Shown here in pieces: positions 19,265-27,693 of a DNA stretch of 64,000 nt (the stretch's first letter is position 1; every line of letters begins with the position of its first letter). This stretch comes from Cyanobacteria bacterium M_surface_10_m1_298 (GTDB taxonomy: Bacteria > Cyanobacteriota > Cyanobacteriia > PCC-6307 > Cyanobiaceae), in NCBI GenBank assembly GCA_016882485.1, contig VGPT01000001.1:1-64000 (forward strand), written 5' to 3'. Made by a program: the position numbers and the translations under genes. The notes beneath the pieces are model-generated. The model ran no database searches. It was not told the origin of the DNA and saw only the letters and a list, made by a program, of their open reading frames with translations.

Positions 19265-19507
19265 TCAGTGATGGCGGAGCTGTTGGATGGCACTGTCGTG
19301 CAGGCGCTGCTCATGGGCATGCCGTTCGGCCCAGACCAAGGTCTGGGAATCCACACGCTCTTCGTGGGCCAGATCAGGTTGAGCACGCCGGCGACGCAGC
19401 CAACCACTCAGGCGTCGGTCAGCCCGCTGACGATCACGCATCCAAGCGACGTAGTGGGGGTCACTGAAGCGAAGGTCTGGCCTGGCATCGGCTCTGGAAT
19501 CCGACAT
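19265..19507 (-). CDS. Small Arg-rich hypothetical protein
   Basis: 80-aa ORF preceded by AAGGAGG five nt before the ATG. Confidence 0.55.
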   Translation of the reverse strand: MSDSRADARPDLRFSDPHYVAWMRDRQRADRRLSGWLRRRRAQPDLAHEERVDSQTLVWAERHAHEQRLHDSAIQQLRHH

Positions 19508-19535
19508 CACATCCTCCTTGGTTAAACGCCACGTC

Positions 19536-19605
19536 CGAGAGGCTCTCGTGAAACCAGTCTGTAGCTGTTGCTACCGATAATCGGGTCTCTACATCACTCG
19601 TGATG
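19536..19605. repeat. Cluster of four adjacent short palindromes
   Basis: CGAGAG-g-CTCTCG (19536-19548), GTAGC-tgtt-GCTAC (19561-19574), CCGAT-a-ATCGG (19574-19584), CATCAC-tc-GTGATG (19592-19605). Confidence 0.7.
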
Positions 19606-19713
19606 CAGGTTCATCTGGATACCGAGCAGTGGGCGTGGAGCCTGACTCGCAGCGACCGATGCAATCAGCTGAAATGGGATGCCCCACGCCCATCGCCCTG
19701 CAGCCATGGCTGA
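19603..19713 (+). CDS. Candidate 36-aa upstream ORF overlapping the methyltransferase start
   Basis: MQVHLDTEQWAWSLTRSDRCNQLKWDAPRPSPCSHG*; ATGGCTGA overlap with the next start codon. Confidence 0.3.
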   Translation: MQVHLDTEQWAWSLTRSDRCNQLKWDAPRPSPCSHG

Positions 19714-20761
19714 CGCCGTCACCAAGCTCGCCTACGAGGCCCTTCAGCAGGGCAAGAGCCTGGTGGGTGTCGCCCACAAGGAAATCAGCACCCGGCTGAT
19801 GGAACTAGTGGCGCCTGCTGGAGCCCCGAAAACGCTGCCGATCCCGCCGCAGATGCTGAAGGATCTGCAGGCCTCCCACAAGGCCTTGATGGAGGTGGAT
19901 TGGCAGGAAGCCGAAGAAGGTCTGTATCCCACCGCATTGCTGTTCGATGCGCCCTGGGGAGACTGGGCGGCGCGCTACCCCTTGGTGTGGCTGGATATGC
20001 CCAGCACCTGGACGCGCCGCTCGGAGCGCAATGTGCGCGATTTGCCCAGGGATGTCGAGACCGACAACTATCCCGACTACTACCTCCAGAACTTCCACCA
20101 CCAAACCGACGGCTACCTGAGCGATCACTCGGCATCGCTCTATGACCTCCAGGTGGAGATCCTGTTCAACGGAACGGCCGATCCGATGCGGCGCCGGGTG
20201 ATCAAGCCCCTGGTGCAGGGATTGCGGGCCTTTGCCGATCGTCCCGCCAGCAGCCTGCGGGTGCTCGATGTGGCCACCGGCACAGGACGGACCCTGCATC
20301 AACTGCGCTCTGCCCTGCCCAACGCCCAGCTCGTGGGTCTGGACCTCTCCAGTGCCTACCTGCGTCAAGCCAACCGCTGGCTCTCCCAACGGCCCAGTGA
20401 GCTTCCACAATTGGTGCAGGGCAATGCCGAAGCAATGCCCTTCGCTGAAGGAAGCATGCAAGGGGTGACCTGTGTGTTCCTGATGCACGAGCTCCCGGCG
20501 GAAGCGCGCCAGGCCGTTCTGGATGATTGTTTCCGCGTGCTGGAGCCGGGGGGAGTGCTGGTGCTCGCCGATTCGGTGCAGCTGTCTGACTCGCCTCAAT
20601 TTGAGGTGGCGATGGACAACTTCCGACGGGTCTTCCATGAGCCCTATTACCGCGACTACATCGGCGATGACATCAACGGCCGTCTCAGCGCCGCCGGCTT
20701 CAGCGGAATCCGCGCCAGCTCCCATCTGATGACGCGGGTCTGGACTGCCACCAAGCCCTGA
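19706..20761 (+). CDS. SAM-dependent methyltransferase
   Basis: VLDVATGTGRTLHQLRSALPNAQLVGLDLSSAYL motif I; start reset to MADAVTKLAYEAL. Confidence 0.93.
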   Translation: MADAVTKLAYEALQQGKSLVGVAHKEISTRLMELVAPAGAPKTLPIPPQMLKDLQASHKALMEVDWQEAEEGLYPTALLFDAPWGDWAARYPLVWLDMPSTWTRRSERNVRDLPRDVETDNYPDYYLQNFHHQTDGYLSDHSASLYDLQVEILFNGTADPMRRRVIKPLVQGLRAFADRPASSLRVLDVATGTGRTLHQLRSALPNAQLVGLDLSSAYLRQANRWLSQRPSELPQLVQGNAEAMPFAEGSMQGVTCVFLMHELPAEARQAVLDDCFRVLEPGGVLVLADSVQLSDSPQFEVAMDNFRRVFHEPYYRDYIGDDINGRLSAAGFSGIRASSHLMTRVWTATKP

Positions 20762-20811
20762 CAGAACCGCTCCAACGGCCTTCATCACCCATAGGGTCGC
20801 GCAAACAGCGG

Positions 20812-21141
20812 ATGGTGATGAGCAACCCCTTCACAGTGCGTTGGCTCACGGGCTGGACCTTCCAGACCGTGTTGATGGAGGGGCAAATTCAGGTGGAAGC
20901 CCATGGCTTCGGCATCTGTTTGCGTAGTGCCGTGCGGCAGGGAGAAAGTCCGGTCGCGGCAGCCGATCGGCTCGTGTTCGCCGAAGACCAGCGACGCCGC
21001 GCTTTGCACAAGGCCTGGCTTCGCGGCGAGCGCCTCAATGAACTGCCGGAACCGGCCGCCCTGGTGGCCGCGGTCCCAGAGCCTGCTGCCGAACAGGTGC
21101 CTCCCCTGGCCAGCCTTTCACTGATCAAGGTGGCGGCCTGA
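20812..21141 (+). CDS. Conserved cyanobacterial hypothetical protein
   Basis: 109-aa ORF in a tight co-directional gap; TAGGGT hexamer 20 nt upstream. Confidence 0.75.
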   Translation: MVMSNPFTVRWLTGWTFQTVLMEGQIQVEAHGFGICLRSAVRQGESPVAAADRLVFAEDQRRRALHKAWLRGERLNELPEPAALVAAVPEPAAEQVPPLASLSLIKVAA

Positions 21142-21144
21142 ACC

Positions 21145-21699
21145 TCAGGGCCGCAACAACAACGCCGCGCAGGCCCCCACGCCGCCCCAGCGCAGGAACT
21201 GCCACAACCAACGCTCCTGGGGCTGTTGAGCACGCAGCGGAGCGGGAAGCGGGTCGAGCAAACGCTGGGCCGCAGCCATGCGCTGCCGCAAACGACGGGC
21301 GTGGAGACTGTCGTCCTGGGTGCTGAGGCGCTCAGCTCTCGACACCTGGGCCAGCAGGTTGGCCAGCTGATGCAGCCAGCGGATCGGTTGGTAGGGGGAG
21401 CGCGGTCTCTGCTGCATGGCGTCAGGATGGCGCCACGCCAAGGCATTCGTCCAGTGCAGAGTCCATCCAGCGAAGGGAGCGCCAAGCGGTGGCCCGCCGG
21501 CAGTCAGGAGCTGGCTCGAAAGCTGCATCAAGAGTTGAGCATTGGCAACCACCAGTGGCATGCACTCAAGGGTCAACCGCAGCGCCGGGCTGCCGAGCAG
21601 CTCAGTGCTGCACTCGTGCAGCTGTTGGATGAAGACAACAGCCCGGCTGCCGCTGGGACCACAACGCAACGCCTGCAGGCGCTTGCGCTGGTAGAACAT
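21145..21699 (-). CDS. Hypothetical protein with C-terminal hydrophobic tail
   Basis: Long ORF with no better alternative; start at MFYQRKRLQA chosen to avoid overlap with the HATPase gene. Confidence 0.6.
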   Translation of the reverse strand: MFYQRKRLQALRCGPSGSRAVVFIQQLHECSTELLGSPALRLTLECMPLVVANAQLLMQLSSQLLTAGGPPLGAPFAGWTLHWTNALAWRHPDAMQQRPRSPYQPIRWLHQLANLLAQVSRAERLSTQDDSLHARRLRQRMAAAQRLLDPLPAPLRAQQPQERWLWQFLRWGGVGACAALLLRP

Positions 21700-21755
21700 G
21701 CCCTCGGGTGGCTGAAAGGGGACCTGCGCGATCCGGGCTGCCCCAGCCACGGGCG

Positions 21756-22148
21756 TTAAGCAGCGCGGCGGACCGCCACCTGAACCCGATTGCCGCGGCG
21801 ACTCCAGCGCACATCCTCGAAGCACTGGTGCATCAAGAAGATGCCCCTTCCACCGACAGCATCGGGACGATCAGGCAGCACCCCGGTGCGGACCTGAATC
21901 GGCACGCCACAGCCTTCGTCTTGCACCTGAAAGACCAGCCAATGGGGGGTGAGGATGCGCCGCACCCGCAAACACTTGCTCGGATCGCCGCCATTGCCAT
22001 GGCGCACAGCATTCACGAGCACTTCCTGAAGGCCCAGTTGCAGCGCAGCGAGCTGATCCGCGCAGCTGATCGGCTCGAGCAACAACTCCAGCAGCGGAGC
22101 CAGGTGAAGAGTGGATGGGGTGATGTAGTCAGCCCAACGCAGCGCCAT
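21756..22148 (-). CDS. Anti-sigma-factor-type histidine-kinase-like ATPase (RsbW/SpoIIAB fold)
   Basis: LGLQEVLVNAVRHGNG (N box) and VQDEGCGVP...GGRGIFLMHQ (G1/G2). Confidence 0.85.
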   Translation of the reverse strand: MALRWADYITPSTLHLAPLLELLLEPISCADQLAALQLGLQEVLVNAVRHGNGGDPSKCLRVRRILTPHWLVFQVQDEGCGVPIQVRTGVLPDRPDAVGGRGIFLMHQCFEDVRWSRRGNRVQVAVRRAA

Positions 22149-22209
22149 GGAACCCCTGAGGGGGAAACAGCGGTTGGTTTGACACTACCGCCGCTGCGGC
22201 AGTCGGGCT

Positions 22210-22932
22210 TCAGCTCGCAGCGCGTTGTTGCACGCCGGGATGGGAGAGAAGGGCATCCATCAAACGAACCCCCCGCAACTGATTCACCAGGGGGAGATGC
22301 CCTTCCGGAGCCTCCAGAGACCAGGTGAAGGCCTTGGGATAGCGCGTCCAGATGCCGGCCTGCTTCCAGCCGATGCGCGGCCAGAGTCGATCCCAGCGAC
22401 CACCGAGGCTGCGCAGCAGGCGCAACTGCACGGAAAAACCGAAGCGGGCCTGGGAGAAGCACACCCAGAGGCGATCCAGCCCCTCCAGGTCGGAGGCCGC
22501 CATCGGCGGCACCTCGGAGTAATAGACGTAGCCGCGCTTGACGGCATCGGAGCCGGCCAGCTCACGCAGATGCTCACTGGTGAGGCGATCGGCCTCTTCA
22601 AAGTTCTGCTCGATCAAGGCCCGCTGCAGTGGGGCGTAGTCGAGGCCTTGGGCACTGCTAACGGCCAGCCATCCCTCTGGGTAGCGACTCCAAAAGGCTT
22701 CAGAGAGGCTGTCCGGTTGCGACACCAGGAGCTGGATCAGGGTGCCTGCGGCCCAGTCATCTCCGGTGGCATCAAAGCGATCCAGGCGATCCGCGATCAG
22801 TGGGCGCAGCTCCTGGCTGCGCTGCTGCAACTGGGGCAGCAGTGAGCGGCGCTGCCGGGCAGCCGCGGAGACGAAACGCTCCAGCAACTGATCAGCGCTG
22901 ACCGTGGTCGTGACAGGGGGTCCGGAAAGCAT
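22210..22932 (-). CDS. GUN4 domain protein
   Basis: DYAPLQRALIEQNFEEADRLT, LDRLWVCFSQARFGFSVQLRL, WKQAGIWTRYPKAFTWSLEAPEGHLP. Confidence 0.9.
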   Translation of the reverse strand: MLSGPPVTTTVSADQLLERFVSAAARQRRSLLPQLQQRSQELRPLIADRLDRFDATGDDWAAGTLIQLLVSQPDSLSEAFWSRYPEGWLAVSSAQGLDYAPLQRALIEQNFEEADRLTSEHLRELAGSDAVKRGYVYYSEVPPMAASDLEGLDRLWVCFSQARFGFSVQLRLLRSLGGRWDRLWPRIGWKQAGIWTRYPKAFTWSLEAPEGHLPLVNQLRGVRLMDALLSHPGVQQRAAS

Positions 22933-22996
22933 GGAAACGGGCTGACCTGACAGGGAGGCAGCGTTGGCCCACTATGTCAGGCATTGCAATGGGGCC

Positions 22997-24058
22997 ATGG
23001 CTGAGCGGCTGGCGATTGACCCCTTCCTGCAGAGCGAAGGGGTGCTGGTGGATGTGCGCTCACCGGCTGAGTTCGCGCAGGGGCACATCCCCGGTGCCCG
23101 AAACCTGCCGCTATTCAGCGATGAGCAGCGGGCGGAGGTGGGAACGAGCTACAAGCAGCAGGGCCGACAAGCCGCGATCCAACTCGGTCTGAGCCATGTG
23201 GGTCCGAAGCTGGCGAGCCTCGGCGAGCAACTCCGTCAGTGGAGTGAGCAGGCTCCGGCTGTCCCCCTACGGATTCACTGCTGGCGCGGAGGGATGCGCT
23301 CCGCCAGTGTGGCCTGGCTGGCGGAAACCCTGGAGCTGCCCAGCGTGCTGCTGGAGGGGGGATACAAGCACTACCGCCGCTGGGTGCTGGCGCTGATGGA
23401 GGACCCCTGGCCGCTGCGGCTGCTGGGGGGGCGCACCGGCACAGGAAAAACCGACCTCCTGCAGGCCCTTGGCAGCCGGGGAGTGGCCGTGATTGATCTC
23501 GAGGGGCTGGCGCACCACCGCGGCAGCAGCTTCGGCAGCCTGGGCATGCCCCCCCAGCCCAGCAGCGAGCACTACGAAAACAAGATCGCCGCGGAGCTGA
23601 GTCAGCTTCGGAGTGCTCCAGAGATCTGGCTGGAAGCCGAAAGTGCCCAGGTGGGGCGCTGCCGGATCCCCGCAGGCCTCTGGCGCCAGATGCAAGCAGC
23701 ACCGTTGCTGGAAATCAGCCGCCCGATTGAGCAACGCCTTGACCAGCTGGTGGCTGTCTACGGGAGTCAGGATCCAGGGGCTTTGGCGGAGGCCACCCAG
23801 CGCATCGCCCGGCGACTAGGGCCCCAGCGCACCAAGGCAGCGCTGGAGGCCATCGCCCTCGCCGACTGGCGCGGCGCTTGTGCGCAGATGCTGGATTACT
23901 ACGACCGCTGCTACGACCACGAGTTACAGCGGCAGGGCTTGTTGGGACAGGAGGAGCTGGGGCAGATGTCTGCGGCTGAGGCCGCCGATCACCTGATCAG
24001 CCGCCAGCGCTTCCTTCAGATGGCCGAAACGGGATCTCTAGGATCATCCTTTCCATGA
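22997..24058 (+). CDS. mnmH: tRNA 2-selenouridine synthase
   Basis: Rhodanese domain [40 protein letters not shown]-loop [10 protein letters not shown]. Confidence 0.94.
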   Translation: MAERLAIDPFLQSEGVLVDVRSPAEFAQGHIPGARNLPLFSDEQRAEVGTSYKQQGRQAAIQLGLSHVGPKLASLGEQLRQWSEQAPAVPLRIHCWRGGMRSASVAWLAETLELPSVLLEGGYKHYRRWVLALMEDPWPLRLLGGRTGTGKTDLLQALGSRGVAVIDLEGLAHHRGSSFGSLGMPPQPSSEHYENKIAAELSQLRSAPEIWLEAESAQVGRCRIPAGLWRQMQAAPLLEISRPIEQRLDQLVAVYGSQDPGALAEATQRIARRLGPQRTKAALEAIALADWRGACAQMLDYYDRCYDHELQRQGLLGQEELGQMSAAEAADHLISRQRFLQMAETGSLGSSFP

Positions 24059-24065
24059 ACGGGCG

Positions 24066-24434
24066 ATGGCCGCGATCCAGTTCTTCCCCGGTGTCGATGA
24101 GCCCGTCGTTCCCGACATCCGCATGACCCGCTCCCGCGATGGGCGCACCGGCCAGGCGATTTTCGTGTTCGATCAGCCCCAGGCCCTCTCACCCGAAAGC
24201 ATGGCGGACATCGGCGGCATGTACATGCTCGATGAAGAGGGTCAGATGGTGACCCGCGATGTGAACGCCAAATTCGTCAACGGCAAGCCGGCGGCTCTCG
24301 AGGCGACCTACACCTGGAAAACCACGGAAGACTTCGAGCGCTTCATGCGCTTTGCCGAGCGCTACGCCCAAGCCAATGGCCTCGGCTTTGAGCAAAACAA
24401 GGAAGACAACGCCGAGACTGACGCCGAAGGCTGA
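24066..24434 (+). CDS. psb28: Photosystem II assembly factor Psb28
   Basis: [35 protein letters not shown]. Confidence 0.96.
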   Translation: MAAIQFFPGVDEPVVPDIRMTRSRDGRTGQAIFVFDQPQALSPESMADIGGMYMLDEEGQMVTRDVNAKFVNGKPAALEATYTWKTTEDFERFMRFAERYAQANGLGFEQNKEDNAETDAEG

Positions 24435-24468
24435 ACGCCGCTAAAAAGGCCCGAGTCAGGCAACGTCA

Positions 24469-25527
24469 GTGAAATTCGGCCAGTGGCTCGGATTGATCGC
24501 CACAGCAGCAGCCCTTCTGCTGTTGTGGAACTTCCGAGATGTTCTGCTGTTGCTGTTTGCGGCGGTCGTGCTGGCCATGGCCCTGTGCACGCTCGTTGGC
24601 GTCGTGCAAACCCGCCTCGGCTGCAAGCGCCCCCTGGCGCTGGTGGCCAGCTTGATGGGTCTGCTGGGCCTGGTGGTGGTCGCCGTGGCTGTGGTGGTGC
24701 CACCCTTCATCTCCCAGTTCCAGGAGCTGCTGCGCCAGATCCCAACAGCGCTCGCGCTGGCGACCCAGATGCTGCGGCAGGGGCTGGATCAGAGCTCCCA
24801 GATGCTCTACGGCAAGGAAGCCCTGCAATGGCTGCAGCAGAGCTGGCACTCCCAAGGCACGGGCGGCCTGGATCCGACGACCGGCGTGCTTCGGCTGTTG
24901 GGCATCGCGGGAAACCTGGGCAGCGGATTGCTGGAGCTGCTGTTCGTGCTGGCGGTGAGCGTGATGATCGCGATCCAGCCGATCGCCTACCGCGAGGTGG
25001 CGGTGCTGCTGCTGCCATCGTTCTATCGCCGTCGCTTTCGGCAGGTGCTGCTGCTCTGCGGTGAGGCCTTGAGCAGCTGGATGGCCGGGGTGTTGATCAG
25101 CTCCCTGTTCGTTGGGGTCCTGGCGGGGATTGGCCTGTCTCTGCTGGGGGTGAAGCTGGTGGCCGCCAATGCGCTGCTGGCCGGTCTGCTCAATGTGATC
25201 CCGAACGTGGGTCCCACCTTGAGCACCGTGTTCCCTCTATCGGTGGCGCTTCTCGACTCTCCCTACAAAGCGCTGGGTGTCTTGGCGCTCTACGTGGTGG
25301 TTCAGCACCTCGAGAGCTACCTGATCACCCCTTCGGTGATGCATCACCAGGTCAAGTTGCTCCCGGGGCTCACCCTGATGGCGCAGTTCCTGTTCACCGT
25401 GGTATTCGGGCCGCTCGGGCTGCTGCTGGCGCTGCCCCTGGCGGTATGTCTGCAGGTGCTGGTGCGGGAAATCCTGATCCGTGATGTGCTCGACCGCTGG
25501 CGCCGCCCCAGAACTGCCCTGCCATGA
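24469..25527 (+). CDS. AI-2E family transporter
   Basis: Poly-TM, LNVIPNVGPTLSTVFPLSVALL near the C-terminus; GTG start. Confidence 0.9.
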   Translation: MKFGQWLGLIATAAALLLLWNFRDVLLLLFAAVVLAMALCTLVGVVQTRLGCKRPLALVASLMGLLGLVVVAVAVVVPPFISQFQELLRQIPTALALATQMLRQGLDQSSQMLYGKEALQWLQQSWHSQGTGGLDPTTGVLRLLGIAGNLGSGLLELLFVLAVSVMIAIQPIAYREVAVLLLPSFYRRRFRQVLLLCGEALSSWMAGVLISSLFVGVLAGIGLSLLGVKLVAANALLAGLLNVIPNVGPTLSTVFPLSVALLDSPYKALGVLALYVVVQHLESYLITPSVMHHQVKLLPGLTLMAQFLFTVVFGPLGLLLALPLAVCLQVLVREILIRDVLDRWRRPRTALP

Positions 25528-26525
25528 CCCTGCGAAGCCTTCTCGCCCTGCTCTCTCTGGTGGTGGTCGGGCTGCTGGCCTGGGAACTGCGTTGGGTGCT
25601 GCTGGTGCTCTTCGGAGCGGTGGTCTTGGCTGTGGCCCTGGATGTGCCCGTGAGCTGGCTGCGGCGGATTGTGCGTCTCAATCGCCCCATGGCGCTGCTG
25701 GTGGTCGTTCTGCTGATCGCAGTGCTCGGTTGGCAGCTGGGACAGCTCCTGTTGCCGGAACTGCTGGAGCAGCTCAACCAGCTCAGCCAGCTGATCCCTG
25801 CGGTGGTGACACGGCTGAGCGAGTTGATCGGCGGCATCGCCGGCCTGAACAACCTTGAGCGGCAACTGGCTCCGTTGCTCACCCTCGACAGGCTTCAGCC
25901 CCTGGGCAGTCAACTACTGGGGGTCGCGGGCGGTGCGGCCAGCGGCACGATCTTGCTGCTGTTGATGGCGTTGCTGGCGCTGCTGCTGGCCCTTGACCCC
26001 CGCAGTCATCAGCGCCTGCTGCTGTCGATCACCCCCGCCCATTTCCGTCCGCTGGCTCAAGAGTTGATGGGCGACTGTCGTCAGGCTCTCGGGGGCTGGT
26101 TGGCAGGAATGACCATCTCAGCCGCCTTGGTGTTTGTGCTCACCTGGGCGGGACTGGCTGCCCTGAAGGTGCCCCTGGCATTGCTGAGTGGGCTGATCTG
26201 CGGGCTGCTTACCTTTGTGCCCACAATCGGTCCCACCCTCGCGACCCTGCTACCGGTGGCGGTGGCGCTGTTGATCTCCCCGAGCCTGGCCGTGCAGGTG
26301 ATCGTGCTGCGGCTGGTGCTGCAGAACGGGGAAGCCTTCCTGCTCACGCCCCTGCTACTGAGCCGCACCGTGAACCTGCTCCCCACCGTGGCCCTGATGG
26401 CTCAATTGAGCCTTGGGGCACTCCTGGGATTGCCGGGTGTCCTGCTGGCGTTGCCGTTGGTGGTGGTGCTGCAGGTGCTTTCCCAGCGGGTGCTGGTGGA
26501 GCAGATCATGGATCGCTGGCTCTAG
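25524..26525 (+). CDS. AI-2E family transporter (second, tandem paralog)
   Basis: FVPTIGPTLATLLPVAVALLISPS; ATGA overlap with the upstream paralog. Confidence 0.9.
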   Translation: MTLRSLLALLSLVVVGLLAWELRWVLLVLFGAVVLAVALDVPVSWLRRIVRLNRPMALLVVVLLIAVLGWQLGQLLLPELLEQLNQLSQLIPAVVTRLSELIGGIAGLNNLERQLAPLLTLDRLQPLGSQLLGVAGGAASGTILLLLMALLALLLALDPRSHQRLLLSITPAHFRPLAQELMGDCRQALGGWLAGMTISAALVFVLTWAGLAALKVPLALLSGLICGLLTFVPTIGPTLATLLPVAVALLISPSLAVQVIVLRLVLQNGEAFLLTPLLLSRTVNLLPTVALMAQLSLGALLGLPGVLLALPLVVVLQVLSQRVLVEQIMDRWL

Positions 26526-26728
26526 CGCCTTAGCAGGGCTGGGGTCAGCAGCAACACCGCGACCGCCAGCGGGTGATGCAAAGGAATCATTGAGAGGCTG
26601 GTCCAGGTGAAGTGATCTGCCAGCAGTTGCAGCTCTGCGCGCAGATCCCAGAGGGCCAGGACCGCAAGCAACAGGGGCACCCCACGATCCGCAACGGCGG
26701 TGGCGCCCGTGCGGATCGGAAATCTCAT
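26522..26728 (-). CDS. Small two-TM hypothetical protein after secF
   Basis: 68-aa hydrophobic ORF overlapping the secF stop; same strand as secDF. Confidence 0.65.
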   Translation of the reverse strand: MRFPIRTGATAVADRGVPLLLAVLALWDLRAELQLLADHFTWTSLSMIPLHHPLAVAVLLLTPALLRR

Positions 26729-27693
26729 CGACGTGCCAACAGGGGCAACAAGGTTGGAGCAATGCCGATGCTCGACCAGCTGCCCACGGCAATACCCACG
26801 GTGAGGGCCACGGCGAACCAGAACAGGCTGCCGCCGCCAAACAGCAATAGGGCAAGCAACGGCAGCAGGGTGGTGAGGGAGGTGTAGAGGGAGCGGGTGA
26901 GGGTGGCATCCACGGCCACATCCACCTGATCGCTGAGGCTCATCCCCTGTAACGCGCGTTTTTGCTCACGAATCCGATCGAAGATCACCACGGTGTCATT
27001 CACCGAGTAACCGGCCACGGTGATCAGAGCAACAGCGAAGAGAGAATCCACCTCGATACCGCGCAGCAGCCCCAGCCAGGCGAACACCCCACAGGTGATC
27101 AGCACGTCGTGGGCCAGGCAGAGCAGTGCTAGGCCAGCGTAGATGCCGTCGTAGCGAAAGCTGATGTAGACAGCGATCGCCGCAAAACTCACCAGCAGTG
27201 ACACCAAGCTGCCCTTGAGCAGCTGGCTGCCGAGGGTGGGGCCGATGGTGTTGACCGAAAGCTGCTGGGGGTTGACCTTGCCGATCAGCGGTTCAAGCCC
27301 CTCGAGGAGGACCTGGGTCTGCTCAGGCTCCAGATCAGGCAGGCGCAGATCCACCGAGCGGCCGCGATCCAACACCTGGACCCCCGCATTGCCGAGGCGT
27401 GGGGCAGCCTGGCCATCACTCTCCGGCAAGGTCAGGGCGTCTAACTGCTTCTGAACCGCCTCTGCATTGAGCGCGCTGCAGGATTCTGGGGCGCAACTGC
27501 GCTCAATCTGGATCTGGGTTCCGCCGGTGAAGTCGAGACCGGGGCGCAGGGGAGCTGCGATCTGGGGATTGCTCCAGCAGAGGGCCATGCCCACAACGCT
27601 GAGCAACACCGCCAACCCGGAAATCAGCCAGCCCTGGCGGCGAATCCGGCTGATGCGGAAGCCCAGCCTCAGATCGGAAGTGGAAACAGACAT
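26725..27693 (-). CDS. secF: Protein translocase subunit SecF
   Basis: LDFTGGTQIQIE...GYSVNDTVVIFDRIRE...TRSLYTSLTTLL. Confidence 0.97.
   Translation of the reverse strand: MSVSTSDLRLGFRISRIRRQGWLISGLAVLLSVVGMALCWSNPQIAAPLRPGLDFTGGTQIQIERSCAPESCSALNAEAVQKQLDALTLPESDGQAAPRLGNAGVQVLDRGRSVDLRLPDLEPEQTQVLLEGLEPLIGKVNPQQLSVNTIGPTLGSQLLKGSLVSLLVSFAAIAVYISFRYDGIYAGLALLCLAHDVLITCGVFAWLGLLRGIEVDSLFAVALITVAGYSVNDTVVIFDRIREQKRALQGMSLSDQVDVAVDATLTRSLYTSLTTLLPLLALLLFGGGSLFWFAVALTVGIAVGSWSSIGIAPTLLPLLARR

Noticed and set aside
24469-26525. Tandem AI-2E family genes as a quorum-sensing system
   Set aside because: The family name is historical; most members are general transporters. No LuxS or LsrB-like gene is visible here.
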